A stretch of 64,000 bases of DNA from positions 124,001 through 188,000 of the forward strand of contig CALKBV010000008.1 of NCBI GenBank assembly GCA_937775265.1, read 5' to 3'. The notes beneath the pieces are model-generated. The model was not told where the DNA came from, did not search any database, and was given only the letters and a program-made list of their open reading frames with translations. Shown in pieces: positions 54,291 to 63,153 of the stretch (position 1 is its first letter; the number at the start of each line of letters is the position of its first letter). This DNA is from an uncultured Pseudomonadales bacterium (GTDB lineage Bacteria > Pseudomonadota > Gammaproteobacteria > Pseudomonadales > Azotimanducaceae). A program made the position numbers and the translations under genes.

Positions 54291-56342
54291 TTATTCGCCT
54301 TCACGCTTAGGTCGGAACCAAATGGGAGAAGACCAGGCACGTTCCTGAATGGTGGCATGCAAATCCGACCTTGGTGCGACGCCTGCTCGAACGGCATCCC
54401 AAGTCGACCATCGACAGGTAGGGTTTTCCATAACTCGCGCATAGTAAAACGCTTGATGCTCCGAATTGAAATCTGGGTCTGTCCAAGCAGTTTTTAACTC
54501 CGGCGCCCCGAGATCTTCAGAAATCGAGCAATCACTTATGTTTACCTTTGCGCCATTGTCAGGGCAACGATGAGTTGTTGAATCAACTTTTCCGCCGTCG
54601 GCGCAGGCGACATCATAAATCTGTTCATGATGTTTGCCATCGACAACCCATCCTTTGATGATTTGCAGTCGTTGTAGAGGTGCCGAACGGGCATCCTGGG
54701 TAGCCCAAAGCAAAAAGCTGGGCGCTTCACTTTTCCCTTCAATTTGGGGGGATGCCAGAATGTCCGAACCCATCGCTACACCTGTGGCATAGGCTTTTTC
54801 GATCACATCTTCATCATTCAACATTTCATTGTCAAAACCATAACCGGCAAACAACCGAATCTTCATCCGAGGGCCGGATGTGGCAAAAGTTTCCTTGCGG
54901 CGAAACGCATCATAAATCGCGTCTCGGGTATTTGCTTCAGCCCAGACTCCAGCGATTCCGGAGGCACCAAAAGTTTCGATTGCTCCAGAAATGTACTCTT
55001 TGCCATCAACTTCCTTAATCCTATTTTGCCCGTTATTGTTGTCGCGCCTTGTTGCAAGTTCTTCTTCCGAAGCTGGTACCGAACCACGAAGCATCGCATT
55101 GGAATCCATCAAGCCCACCTTTGAAAAGTAGTTAGCCTCATCATCACTGGTGGCCGCCACGTGTGTGTCAGATGATCCTATAAATCCAAACTTGTAGGGG
55201 TTGGTTTGATTCTGATCCCAAAAATTTAAGCCGTTCAGTAGCGCTTCCCTGGCGTAAGAACCTTTTGGTTCACTATCCAAGGTTGTGGCTACTCTGTATG
55301 GCGCTATTTCAAAATCCGCCCATTCATCGGAATCAGACAAGGATGGATGAGTTTCGGACGTACCCTTAACTTGCGTGATTTCTATCAACGGTTCATTTCT
55401 TACACGCTTCGCCGTGTAGTTCTCATCCATGGGGTCATCAGCCCAATCTACCAATTTAAACATCTGTCCATTGGAGCCGTTGGAATTGTGCGGTATGGCA
55501 AGACTTTCAATACCTTCGGATCTAAGTTCATCCATCCAGTTCCAGAGTCCTTCTGGGTCTTGACTATGGAAACGCGAAAAAGGCATCGCAGGAAGTTTGT
55601 CAGCACCTTTGAAAATCACGTTACGATGAAGGTTACCCATATCAGCAGTAGAAGAGGTGTATTCGTAGGCGACAAAGGTTGTGAATGTACCTGGATCATT
55701 GAACAATTCAGCGGCGTTAATCGTATCCGCCCAGGCATCGACTACAATCTCATTCAGCTTATCTATATCTACCGTGCCGTCCACGATACCGGTCAGAATA
55801 CCCGGCAAGAAACCCCGAAAGAGAGAGAATCGCTCTTGAACAGTATCCGTATTCAGTTTCTCTGGTGCGTTAAAATTGTGCAAACCCTGGTTGAAGTCAT
55901 ATTTCGAGAATTCAGTGGACGTGTCTGCCGCCGCGGGAAGTGCCCCGAGGAACATCGCATGATCCGTCACCGCGTAAAAATCCAAAGGCTCCCTCAGCTT
56001 TAAATCGAAACCCGCGGGATGTTTAATCGTTTCGCCTTTAGCATAACGATAAGCATCATATGGACTAGCCATTGTGCCAAACGCAAAGGCATCGAAGGAG
56101 TAAGTTGTGTGGACGTGCAGATCACCAAAGTAGGCGCTGCGCTTGGCATTACGTTCCGGATGCGCTGTGAGGATATCGGCAGGCATTTCCAACAGCTCGC
56201 CGCCGAATTTCCAGAGGACATAAGTTTGAGTCGCTTTGGTTCGCACAGCGTCTAACGCATCGGAGCAACTCTGCAGCGTGACTAACCCGCCGATCAGCGC
56301 AATGGCAACTACGATTCTGTTACCTTTATTTTTTGTTTTCAC
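54291..56342 (-). CDS. DUF3604 lipoprotein, PHP-like metal hydrolase fold
   Basis: 683 residues from GTG at 56342, with GGTGAG five bases ahead. A TTG further up is open but lacks a site. A signal and lipobox LQSC (Cys26) anchor it to a membrane. The metal sites are YFGDLHVHTTYS (D74, H76, H78), YAVTDHAMFLG, LAIPHNSNGSNG and FIGSSDTHVAA. These match the His/Asp pattern of PHP phosphoesterases. The C-terminal part has paired Cys (CADGG and CPDNG). A metal-dependent hydrolase at the cell surface is likely, and the substrate is unknown. Its stop lies 11 bases before PpiC. Paralogue of the next gene. Confidence 0.85.
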   Translation of the reverse strand: MKTKNKGNRIVVAIALIGGLVTLQSCSDALDAVRTKATQTYVLWKFGGELLEMPADILTAHPERNAKRSAYFGDLHVHTTYSFDAFAFGTMASPYDAYRYAKGETIKHPAGFDLKLREPLDFYAVTDHAMFLGALPAAADTSTEFSKYDFNQGLHNFNAPEKLNTDTVQERFSLFRGFLPGILTGIVDGTVDIDKLNEIVVDAWADTINAAELFNDPGTFTTFVAYEYTSSTADMGNLHRNVIFKGADKLPAMPFSRFHSQDPEGLWNWMDELRSEGIESLAIPHNSNGSNGQMFKLVDWADDPMDENYTAKRVRNEPLIEITQVKGTSETHPSLSDSDEWADFEIAPYRVATTLDSEPKGSYAREALLNGLNFWDQNQTNPYKFGFIGSSDTHVAATSDDEANYFSKVGLMDSNAMLRGSVPASEEELATRRDNNNGQNRIKEVDGKEYISGAIETFGASGIAGVWAEANTRDAIYDAFRRKETFATSGPRMKIRLFAGYGFDNEMLNDEDVIEKAYATGVAMGSDILASPQIEGKSEAPSFLLWATQDARSAPLQRLQIIKGWVVDGKHHEQIYDVACADGGKVDSTTHRCPDNGAKVNISDCSISEDLGAPELKTAWTDPDFNSEHQAFYYARVMENPTCRWSTWDAVRAGVAPRSDLHATIQERAWSSPIWFRPKREGE

Positions 56343-56378
56343 AATTCTCACCAATCTCCACAAGTTTCACTCAAGCCA

Positions 56379-58310
56379 CTACTTTGCTTTCACCCAGATA
56401 GGCGAACCCCAGGCCATTTCAGTGACCGTGGCTGGGGAATCGTCGAGCGGCTCGCGCCCCAGTCGTAAACTGTCATAGGTTGTCCAACGGCACGTTGGGT
56501 TTTGCACCACGCGCACGTAATAGAAAGCATCTTCGTTTGATCGATAATCCGGGTCAGTCCAAAGTGTTTTAAGCTCTGATGCACCGGCAGTATTGTCCCA
56601 ACTGCAGTCATTCATATCCACTGTGGCACCGTTGGCTTCGCACTTGCCTGTAGCTGGGTCGAATTCCGATCCACCGCAAGCGACATCGTAAACCACCTCT
56701 TGCCGTTCACCCTCTTCTATCCAGCCCTTAACAACTTGAAGCTTCGCGAGCGGTGCATTATCTGGGTCTTTTACGGCCCACACAAACAGTGAAACACCTT
56801 CGGCTTTTGACTCACTCGCATACAGCCTTCCGCCCATAGGAACACCCTGCTTATATGCGGCAGTAAGATCACCGGTTTCGGCTATATCAACTGGCATATC
56901 AAACCCCGCGAAGGCGCGCAGTTTTATGCGCGTGCCACTGGTTGCATAGACCTCTTTGCGTTTCATGGCATCAAACAACGCTTCGCGCGTATTTTCGGGG
57001 GCCCATACTGCAGCAAGGCCACCAGGATTGTTGATGCGAATTCCCGTTACGTTATCTCCAGACATTCGACGTTCCGCTGGCGAAGAACTGAACGTTGTGG
57101 CTCCACGAAAATCCCATTCCTCCACATCCCCCGGGTTGGAGTTATGCGTGTCTGTCGAACCAATCATGCCAAACTCAAGCGGGTTAACACCGATTTGATC
57201 TTCCAAAGCCAGACCTATTTGCAAGCCATCTCTCGCCATAGAGGTAGGGTAGATGCAGGAGGTTTCCTGCCCCTGGTCGCAGGGAGGAAAAAACTGCTCA
57301 TATCCACACTCCTCATCGCCGGCACCAAACGCCACAGAGCACTCTGAATTACCCTTTATTTGAAACATTTCAACGATGGGTTCGTTTCGTTCTCGGAGCT
57401 TCCAGTCGTCCTCTGTGTATGCGACGCCATCGATGGTTTCTCCAGAAAACGCCAAGCCCCAAGTCTTGTTCATATTGTGCGGAATAGTCAAAAACTCACA
57501 GTCATTCGTACAGGTAGCTTCAAGATCCTTCCAGAGTTCAATTTCAGACACGGCATCGAAACCTGACACCGCATATTTGGGTACGTCCATGGATCTGAAA
57601 ACAATATTGCGATGGTGCTTGCCACGGTCTGGTAGGGCTGGTGAATACTCATAAGCAGCAAAGGTCGTGAATGCGCCTGGCTCATAATGACGATCGGCAG
57701 CATCCTGAACCTGCTGCCAGGTTTGCGCTGCGAAGTCTCGTTCGACCACGGAGTCCTCGTTGAAAATAGCCAAGTCTCGAATCATGGGGCGTTGCTCTGC
57801 TTTTGAGCGCAGCTTCAAAAAACCAATAAGAGAAGGTGTGCTTCTCTCCTCACACTGCTTAGTGCCTGCCTCACTTAAATCAGGACCGTCACAAGCTATG
57901 CGACGTCCGAAACCTTCTGCGTGATCCGTCAGAGCTGCAAAGTCGAGGGGTCGAGTAAGCTCCATCCGTTCACCTGTTCTGGTTTTCTGACTCTCACCTT
58001 TCGCTATTCGATAGGCAGTGTCCATATCCAATCGGTTACCAAAAAGATACGCGTCGGAAGAAATATTGGTGTGAACATGCAGATCACCAAAGTAAACATT
58101 CTTCAACGGATTTGCTGCTTTAGCCTCTAACGATTTTCTTGTCGGCCGATAGAACGCACCCTCATTTTGACGGTCAACGATTTCTCTGACCGCGGCGATC
58201 TCTTCCTCGCTATTGGGCAGCGTCAGTGCGTTTATCAGGAGCGATACGCGATAAACACCAAAAATTAACGCGATAAAAATGGCCAGCCCTACCCATTTTT
58301 TCCAGTTCAT
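56379..58310 (-). CDS. DUF3604 protein with an N-terminal membrane anchor
   Basis: 643 residues from the ATG at 58310 (MNWKKWVGLA), with GAGGG seven bases ahead. An earlier ATG at 58406 is open but reads through the promoter. One helix (7-28) anchors it. Metal marks are FGDLHVHTNISS (D76, H78, H80), AALTDHAEGFG, FLTIPHNMNKTWG and MIGSTDTHNSNPG. Paired Cys appear in the middle and end (CTNDCEF, CACGG-like, CEANG). It is similar in layout to the next gene, but anchored differently, so the two may form a heteromer or act on different substrates. First gene of the operon and 36 bases from the second. Confidence 0.85.
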   Translation of the reverse strand: MNWKKWVGLAIFIALIFGVYRVSLLINALTLPNSEEEIAAVREIVDRQNEGAFYRPTRKSLEAKAANPLKNVYFGDLHVHTNISSDAYLFGNRLDMDTAYRIAKGESQKTRTGERMELTRPLDFAALTDHAEGFGRRIACDGPDLSEAGTKQCEERSTPSLIGFLKLRSKAEQRPMIRDLAIFNEDSVVERDFAAQTWQQVQDAADRHYEPGAFTTFAAYEYSPALPDRGKHHRNIVFRSMDVPKYAVSGFDAVSEIELWKDLEATCTNDCEFLTIPHNMNKTWGLAFSGETIDGVAYTEDDWKLRERNEPIVEMFQIKGNSECSVAFGAGDEECGYEQFFPPCDQGQETSCIYPTSMARDGLQIGLALEDQIGVNPLEFGMIGSTDTHNSNPGDVEEWDFRGATTFSSSPAERRMSGDNVTGIRINNPGGLAAVWAPENTREALFDAMKRKEVYATSGTRIKLRAFAGFDMPVDIAETGDLTAAYKQGVPMGGRLYASESKAEGVSLFVWAVKDPDNAPLAKLQVVKGWIEEGERQEVVYDVACGGSEFDPATGKCEANGATVDMNDCSWDNTAGASELKTLWTDPDYRSNEDAFYYVRVVQNPTCRWTTYDSLRLGREPLDDSPATVTEMAWGSPIWVKAK

Positions 58311-58334
58311 CTGTTGACCCTCAAAACCTGATAA

Positions 58335-58357
58335 AATGCTATTTAGCATTATGCTAA
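58335..58357. promoter_or_regulatory. Inverted-repeat operator candidate between TetR and DUF3604 genes
   Basis: AATGCTA, TT, TAGCATT is a perfect 7-2-7 inverted repeat at 58335-58350, followed at once by a further half-site ATGCTAA at 58351-58357. The 115-base gap separates the leftward DUF3604 operon from the rightward TetR gene. Small palindromes in such gaps are the normal binding sites of TetR regulators, which then control both directions. Confidence 0.68.
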
Positions 58358-58425
58358 CTTTATTTGTCGTAATGATAGCTGTTACTATCTCGTAAATGCA
58401 AGGCAATCAAGATTAGAGTGTTTCA

Positions 58426-59095
58426 ATGGCCGTAAAAAAAGTTCGGAATAAAACAGGTAAAAAGGGCGCGCGCCCAGACAAAGAGCCTTCGCGACGGCGA
58501 AGTCGCGCCGAAACGGAACAAAAACTCATTGATGTCGCACTAGATCTAATCCGCGACAAAGGCGTGCTAGCTGGGTTGAATCTTCGCGAAGTTGCCGCAA
58601 GGCGCCGGTGTTAATCGCGGTAATATTTATCACTACTTTGGCTCACGACAAGAATTACTTAGAGCTGCGATTAGTCGCCGCTTCAAGGCCCTGGTAGGCA
58701 CCGTGGCAGCCAGCAATCAGAATAAGCCTTTCGTTGACCGAAGACTAAATTCATTCCGCCTGTCCAAAGGCAGCAACGATAGTAAGTTGCGAGCGCTACT
58801 CGTTCTTGATGGTGACGATACCGTTGACCCGATACCGTTTTACGAGGAGGGTCTGAGCCTGCTACGCAAGGATGTGATCGATGGTGACATTCACAAGGAA
58901 CATGACCTGGAGGCATTGCAGGTAGCACTTTCGGCACTATTGCGTGGTTACCGCATTTTTCGAGAAGCCTATGCTAATCGGCTTGATATTGATGCTAACG
59001 AGCTCGACGAAAGGGTAAACCGCATTATGCGCACCTTTCTAGAATCGGTAGCTGAAGCACCTTCTTCTCTAGATCAGAGTAAGGGGGCGCAATAA
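58426..59095 (+). pseudogene. TetR-family regulator with a frameshift
   Basis: The first 60 residues read LIDVALDLIRDKGVLAGLNL and REVAA, the start of the TetR helix-turn-helix. One extra C in CAAGGCGCCGG near 58603 throws the frame. The other frame resumes with AGVNRGNIYHYFGSRQELLR, the rest of the helix-turn-helix, and carries on for a 150-residue ligand domain. Without the C the reading AARAGVNRGNIYHYFG is a typical TetR. It would control the DUF3604 operon through the palindrome next to it. If the frameshift is real, the operon may be free of repression. Confidence 0.88.
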
Positions 59096-59120
59096 AACCG
59101 AGATTCGTAACGACATTGAT

Positions 59121-59209
59121 ATTCAGAATAATGACTGGATATCGCTGTTAAAATTGCTGCTCTCAGAATATTGACTGAAGATCCCTGTTAGAATTCCTTT
59201 ATTCAGCAG
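59121..59209. repeat. Two adjacent copies of a dispersed 40-base repeat
   Basis: ATTCAGAATAATGACTGGAT then ATCGCTGTTAAAATT at 59121-59155, and AATATTGACTGAAGATCCCT then GTTAGAATTCC at 59167-59197. Other copies lie at 60183-60213 and 63631-63665. The core is TTGACTGGATATCCCTGTTA plus AAATT. Confidence 0.68.
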
Positions 59210-59268
59210 GTAGCGCCAAGCTTGGAAGCACCCTGAATAGACGAACCAAGGCCCTGGAGGAGACCAAA

Positions 59269-60135
59269 ATGAATGCTATTTCACGTAGTTGGAATATTAC
59301 GAAGCTTACTTTTTCAGTGATAGGGCAAGACAAAGAGATGCTTCTCTTTCCCTTTTTCGCCTCTATTGCCTCGATTTTATATGTTGCCGCAATCCTTGTA
59401 CCTAGTGGGGTCCTGCAGGTTCTTAGTGAAAGCGATGCTGCTGGAGCTGGAGCACCTTGGGGAGTGGCGGAATACGCTATTCTATTCGTCGTCTACCTTG
59501 GGCTCTCGTTTATCGCTACTTTTTTTAACGTATGCGTTGTCTATACCACTAAGACTCGATTTGAGGGCGGCGATGCGACCTTCATGGAGAGCATTCGATT
59601 TGGGCTGAGTAAAATTGGCATCATCTTTCAGTGGAGCCTTCTCGCTGCGACAGTTGGCCTGTTCTTGGCAATGCTCGAGAAATTCGCCCAAAGGCTGGGG
59701 GGCGTTGGTGAATTTGTCGTCAGAATTATTCGTTCGGTGCTCGGCCTAGTGTGGTCGGTTTTGACGCTCTTCGTTGTACCTGTTTTGGTGTACGAAAATG
59801 TGTCTCCCCTTGGAGCAGTGCGGCGCTCCAAGGATATTCTTAAAAAAACCTGGGGCGAGAGTTTGGTGCGCGCTTTCGGTCTTGGGTTGATTCAATTTGT
59901 TTGTATCCTTGCTGTTATAGGAATAACAGTAGGATTAGGAATACTGGTACCTCAAGGCCCGGGCGCTCTTGTAGTCATGGCCCTTGGAGCGGTCTGCTTG
60001 CTGGGCGTTTTCCTGGTTTTTAATGTTGCCAATACTATTTTCAATACTGCACTTTATGTTTACGCTAGTACGGGTAAAGAACCGGCCGCATTTGATGCCG
60101 AGGTATTGGTAAGCGCCTTTAAAGCTAAAGGTTAA
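59269..60135 (+). CDS. DUF6159-family integral membrane protein
   Basis: 288 residues, five or six membrane helices (about 25-50, 70-95, 125-140, 160-185, 210-240, 245-270). The start WNITKLTFSVIGQDKEMLLF and the middle VYENVSPLGAVRRSKDILKK followed by TWGESL are the marks of this uncharacterised family, thought to be small integral membrane proteins. GGAGGAG lies 8 bases ahead of the ATG. It stands alone between copies of the dispersed repeat. Confidence 0.8.
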   Translation: MNAISRSWNITKLTFSVIGQDKEMLLFPFFASIASILYVAAILVPSGVLQVLSESDAAGAGAPWGVAEYAILFVVYLGLSFIATFFNVCVVYTTKTRFEGGDATFMESIRFGLSKIGIIFQWSLLAATVGLFLAMLEKFAQRLGGVGEFVVRIIRSVLGLVWSVLTLFVVPVLVYENVSPLGAVRRSKDILKKTWGESLVRAFGLGLIQFVCILAVIGITVGLGILVPQGPGALVVMALGAVCLLGVFLVFNVANTIFNTALYVYASTGKEPAAFDAEVLVSAFKAKG

Positions 60136-60182
60136 ATTAAGTCTTCGCGTTCACAACGCTCCCCATACTCTGCCTGCTGGCC

Positions 60183-60213
60183 TAATATCCCTGTTAAAAT
60201 TCCTATTCTCAGA
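60183..60213. repeat. Third copy of the dispersed repeat, partial
   Basis: CTAATATCCCTGTTAAAATT and CCTATTCTCAG match the second half of the copies at 59121-59209, including the CTCAG end. Confidence 0.62.
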
Positions 60214-60305
60214 CGGGGTGAGGTTTACCCGGTCATCTACAGGAGCTTTGTGGCAGGGCACCAAACAATGCAGCACCGTCTGCATGAAACTAAAACAGCT
60301 GCGTA

Positions 60306-60440
60306 ATGGCCGGAATCAAGGATCTACCCGAGGACGAAGGTGCTCGGGTGAAACTGATGTCCAAGACCTCTGGTGGTATCAAGCTAGCACTAGCCCAGCA
60401 TAAGGTAGTCAAAGGTCAGGGCTTTGAGACCTTTCTATAA
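60306..60440 (+). CDS. Possible 44-residue small protein
   Basis: An ATG to TAA frame of 44 codons: MAGIKDLPEDEGARVKLMSK and on to FETFL. Residue use is balanced and protein-like, with a Lys-rich mid part, but no ribosome site is visible and no family was recognised. It may be the tail of a lost gene. It is the only coding candidate in the 60136-60446 gap. Confidence 0.3.
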   Translation: MAGIKDLPEDEGARVKLMSKTSGGIKLALAQHKVVKGQGFETFL

Positions 60441-60446
60441 AAAAAC

Positions 60447-61181
60447 TTAAACAGCTTCTGTGCCCGAAAAAGCAAGCTCATCCGGCTTACAGACAAATCG
60501 AACCGGTGGAAAAGTCACCGTTTCATAAGCAAGACTCGCTGAGACAACGGTATAAGGATCCAGCAACGAATTCCCCCAGGCTTCACTGTCAAAATTCAAA
60601 AGCCGGGATGACAACCGTTCCACCTGACTAGCAACATGGTGCGCTTCCAATTGGACCAGCCTAAGTCCGTTAGGTGTATGTGCAAGATTCAGGGTGCCAG
60701 TATATTGTACGTCAGAATTGTTCATTGGCTCAGGATCAAGACAAGCCGCTTCGAAGATAACTCTTGATTCAAAAATCACTTTAACATCAGTTCCATCGAA
60801 GCTATGACGAAAGTCAATCTCTGCTAATTGTGCTGAAAAACCAAATTGTTGCTTAAGCGCCGTCGCCGCTATCTGCGAATTCGTATATACGCGGGTTGAA
60901 TAGCCTCGCGCACGCACACCGCTGCGACAGCCAATTCGGCAAACGACCATTTTGAATTCACCAAACGGACTACGACTGATCTCCCATGCTTGCATTGATA
61001 ATGTTGCCGGTACTGTCGGATGCAGCCCCTTTGGCAATACGGCTTCTCTGGCCTGGTTTCTCATCTCCATGGTCATCTGGAAACAAACAACATCCTCAAA
61101 AACAATTTCAGATGTACCAAAAGACTCAATTGTCGCTGCATCCTCCGCCAAGGTTTCTATGTTAGCGCTACCAACAATCAT
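60447..61181 (-). CDS. Acetoacetate decarboxylase-fold protein without the usual lysine
   Basis: 244 residues. The middle (FGEFKMVVCRIGCRSGVRAR and then YTNSQIAATALKQQFGFSAQ with LAEIDFRH) fits the ADC beta-barrel, where a loop usually reads GxPKK and the second Lys forms the Schiff base. Here the place reads GFSAQ, so decarboxylation by that route is unlikely. The ATG overlaps the LLM stop in ATGA, so the two are made together. Function unclear, and the family call is moderate. Confidence 0.6.
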   Translation of the reverse strand: MIVGSANIETLAEDAATIESFGTSEIVFEDVVCFQMTMEMRNQAREAVLPKGLHPTVPATLSMQAWEISRSPFGEFKMVVCRIGCRSGVRARGYSTRVYTNSQIAATALKQQFGFSAQLAEIDFRHSFDGTDVKVIFESRVIFEAACLDPEPMNNSDVQYTGTLNLAHTPNGLRLVQLEAHHVASQVERLSSRLLNFDSEAWGNSLLDPYTVVSASLAYETVTFPPVRFVCKPDELAFSGTEAV

Positions 61182-62332
61182 TTTTCAGCTCCCACAAACG
61201 CAGGCAATGAAGTGGGTGTGTATACCGGCGCCGCTAGATCTTCTTTGCTGCGAAACCTGGGCATCACCTCTTTGGCGAATAATTTCATGCTCGCGAGCAC
61301 CTGTTCTTGAGGCACCATCTCCATCGCATTTAACAAAAAGTTAATGCCGGTGACGCCTATTTCCTCCCATTTCTTAATGGTATTAATCAGATGCTCAGGG
61401 TCGCCTACCCCTACTCCCTCAGGTAATCCTTTAGCTAAACTGGGATCATCTACCGCTGTTTTCTTTGCTTTCATGCCCGCACCCGCATTACCAAGGGTTT
61501 GATAAGCCCGGGTCGGATAAGCTTCACGAGTCCAGTACAAATGCGTATTCGCGACATTAAACGCATTCACCATAGGCACACCAATGTCACGGGCCTTACG
61601 GTAGTCTTCGTCGCAGTAGAGGAAGTTCATCGTGTGCACCTGATCGTTGATAACACCACCAACGGGGTCACACAGTTGGATACGGCGATGGTATTCTTTG
61701 GTTCGCCTTTCCTGTTCTTCATATCCGGCGGCAGAGACACCGAGGCATCCCAAACCACGGTCGGCAGCATCAAGTTCCGTGCCTGGTGTCGTGACTGTCA
61801 CCCACATAGGCGGGTGTGGATTTTGATATGGCTTTGGCAATACATTTCGCGATGGCATAGAGAATCCTTTACCCTGCCATTCGAATTCTTCTTGCGTCCA
61901 CATCTTCGGTAAAACACGACAAAATTCATCCCAGGTTTTCTTTGTATCATCAGGATTCACCTGAAATCCACCTAACTCTGTCCAGGTGGAGGACCTGGCT
62001 GTACCCACTTCCAGTCTGCCGTTTGAAATGATATCCAATGCAGCCGCTCTTTCCGCAACTCTTACTGGATGGTTCATTTCTGGCACACAAACAACGGCTC
62101 CATGACCGATTCTTATTCTTCTCGTTTGGGCGGCGACTGCAGAAAGAAATACTTCTGGAGAAGAACAGTGGGAGTACTCTTCAAGAAAATGGTGTTCCAC
62201 TGCCCACACATGATCGAATCCCAATTCATCGGCCAATCGACATTGTTCTAATCCATTGTGATAAACCTGCCATTCATTCCGTCTTGTTAATGGCCTGGGC
62301 GTCGATAGCTCAAAGAATATTCCAAATTTCAA
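61178..62332 (-). CDS. LLM-class (luciferase-like) flavin-dependent oxidoreductase
   Basis: 384 residues from a TTG with AGGA and a run of T just ahead. TIM-barrel flavin monooxygenase: FGIFFELSTPRPLTRRNEWQ, ADELGFDHVWAVEHHFLEEY near 35-55, RIRIGHGAVVCVPEMNHPVR, and GRLEVGTARSSTW. This is the alkanal or alkane-type branch that uses reduced FMN or F420 and oxygen. Product may be handed to the co-translated ADC-fold protein. Cytoplasmic. Its long leader (62333-62687) contains no gene. Confidence 0.9.
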   Translation of the reverse strand: MKFGIFFELSTPRPLTRRNEWQVYHNGLEQCRLADELGFDHVWAVEHHFLEEYSHCSSPEVFLSAVAAQTRRIRIGHGAVVCVPEMNHPVRVAERAAALDIISNGRLEVGTARSSTWTELGGFQVNPDDTKKTWDEFCRVLPKMWTQEEFEWQGKGFSMPSRNVLPKPYQNPHPPMWVTVTTPGTELDAADRGLGCLGVSAAGYEEQERRTKEYHRRIQLCDPVGGVINDQVHTMNFLYCDEDYRKARDIGVPMVNAFNVANTHLYWTREAYPTRAYQTLGNAGAGMKAKKTAVDDPSLAKGLPEGVGVGDPEHLINTIKKWEEIGVTGINFLLNAMEMVPQEQVLASMKLFAKEVMPRFRSKEDLAAPVYTPTSLPAFVGAEK

Positions 62333-62632
62333 AAAAAAATCCTTTTCTTATATGATCGAATGGTTTGCCTGCTGGTTTTTATAATACCACCTAACTGGAG
62401 TATTGGCCCCTTAACCGGGTTGTCCTCGACGCGCCAATCTACCGGGAAAAGTATCGGTGGCAATGTTACTAGCAAACTCATCAGTGAAAACGATAATGCG
62501 AGGCTTGAATCTGCGCTCATCGAATGCGTTACGTGATAAACAGAGAATATGAATTCTAATCGGGATATTCGGCCAGTCGTTAGAGTATCAAAGCAGAGCG
62601 GGTGTGCTGCTTCATGATAGAGTGAAACCGTA

Positions 62633-62660
62633 TTGCGACCCTTCACTTAAGGCTTATACT
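62633..62660 (+). promoter_or_regulatory. Sigma-70-like promoter ahead of the 30-residue frame
   Basis: TTGCGA at 62633-62638 and TATACT at 62655-62660 are 16 bases apart. A 30-codon frame (62688-62780) begins 28 bases downstream. Confidence 0.42.
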
Positions 62661-62687
62661 TCTTGCTGTATCTAATAGGAACAGGCA

Positions 62688-62780
62688 ATGACCGAACCGG
62701 ATTTCAAGCCGAATGGCATACGGCACCGCGAGAGCAATACACCATGGTTTCACAAGGTAAATCGTATGGCGAAGCTATGA
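62688..62780 (+). CDS. 30-codon frame, small peptide or truncated gene start
   Basis: MTEPDFKPNGIRHRESNTPW to MAKL, then TGA. TAGGAACAGGCA ahead of the ATG gives a ribosome site, and a promoter-like pair lies further up. It reads like the start of a longer protein cut by a stop, but no family was recognised. The frame ends just before the GFA-like remnant. Confidence 0.3.
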   Translation: MTEPDFKPNGIRHRESNTPWFHKVNRMAKL

Positions 62781-62811
62781 GTGTGTTTCAGTGCTGGGGC
62801 CCCGTAAGCTG

Positions 62812-63153
62812 ATGGCTTTCGATGGTCGATGCGTGTTTGGTCAGATTCACTATCGACTGACCCGACGAATCCTGAACGCAGCCCACTGCTGTTGCAGCAT
62901 ATGCCGACGTGCTCACGGTACCGGTTTCTCAACGCACGTCGCCGCTCGGCCGGACCAGCTTAGATTCCCTACCGGCACGCTCATCGATTACGAGTCTTCA
63001 CCCTCTGCTGTTCGTTCTTTTTTCCCCCACTGCAGTAGGCGCACTCTCATTCCGGGTCAAAGTGGCGGCAGGGATTTCGCGATCCCCGCCGGGACCCTGG
63101 ACGGGCTGCCGCAGCACCAGGGATGGCCTTCGGGTTTCGGCGCAGCAACATGA
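62812..63153 (+). pseudogene. Decayed GFA-family (glutathione-dependent formaldehyde-activating-like) gene
   Basis: 113 residues, about 20 short of the family. RRAHGTGFSTHVAARPDQLR and then FPTGTLIDYESSPSAVRSFF match the GFA zinc fold. Zinc Cys sites are damaged: GRCLCG reads GRCVFG, HCHCSxCR reads HCCCSICR, and FCGHCG reads FFPHCS. The last strands are replaced by unrelated residues. It most likely is not functional. Its stop overlaps the next start as ATGATG. Confidence 0.7.

Noticed and set aside
55347..56003. 218-codon frame on the plus strand
   Set aside because: It lies wholly opposite the DUF3604 gene, which has clear family motifs. The plus-strand protein has no recognisable feature.
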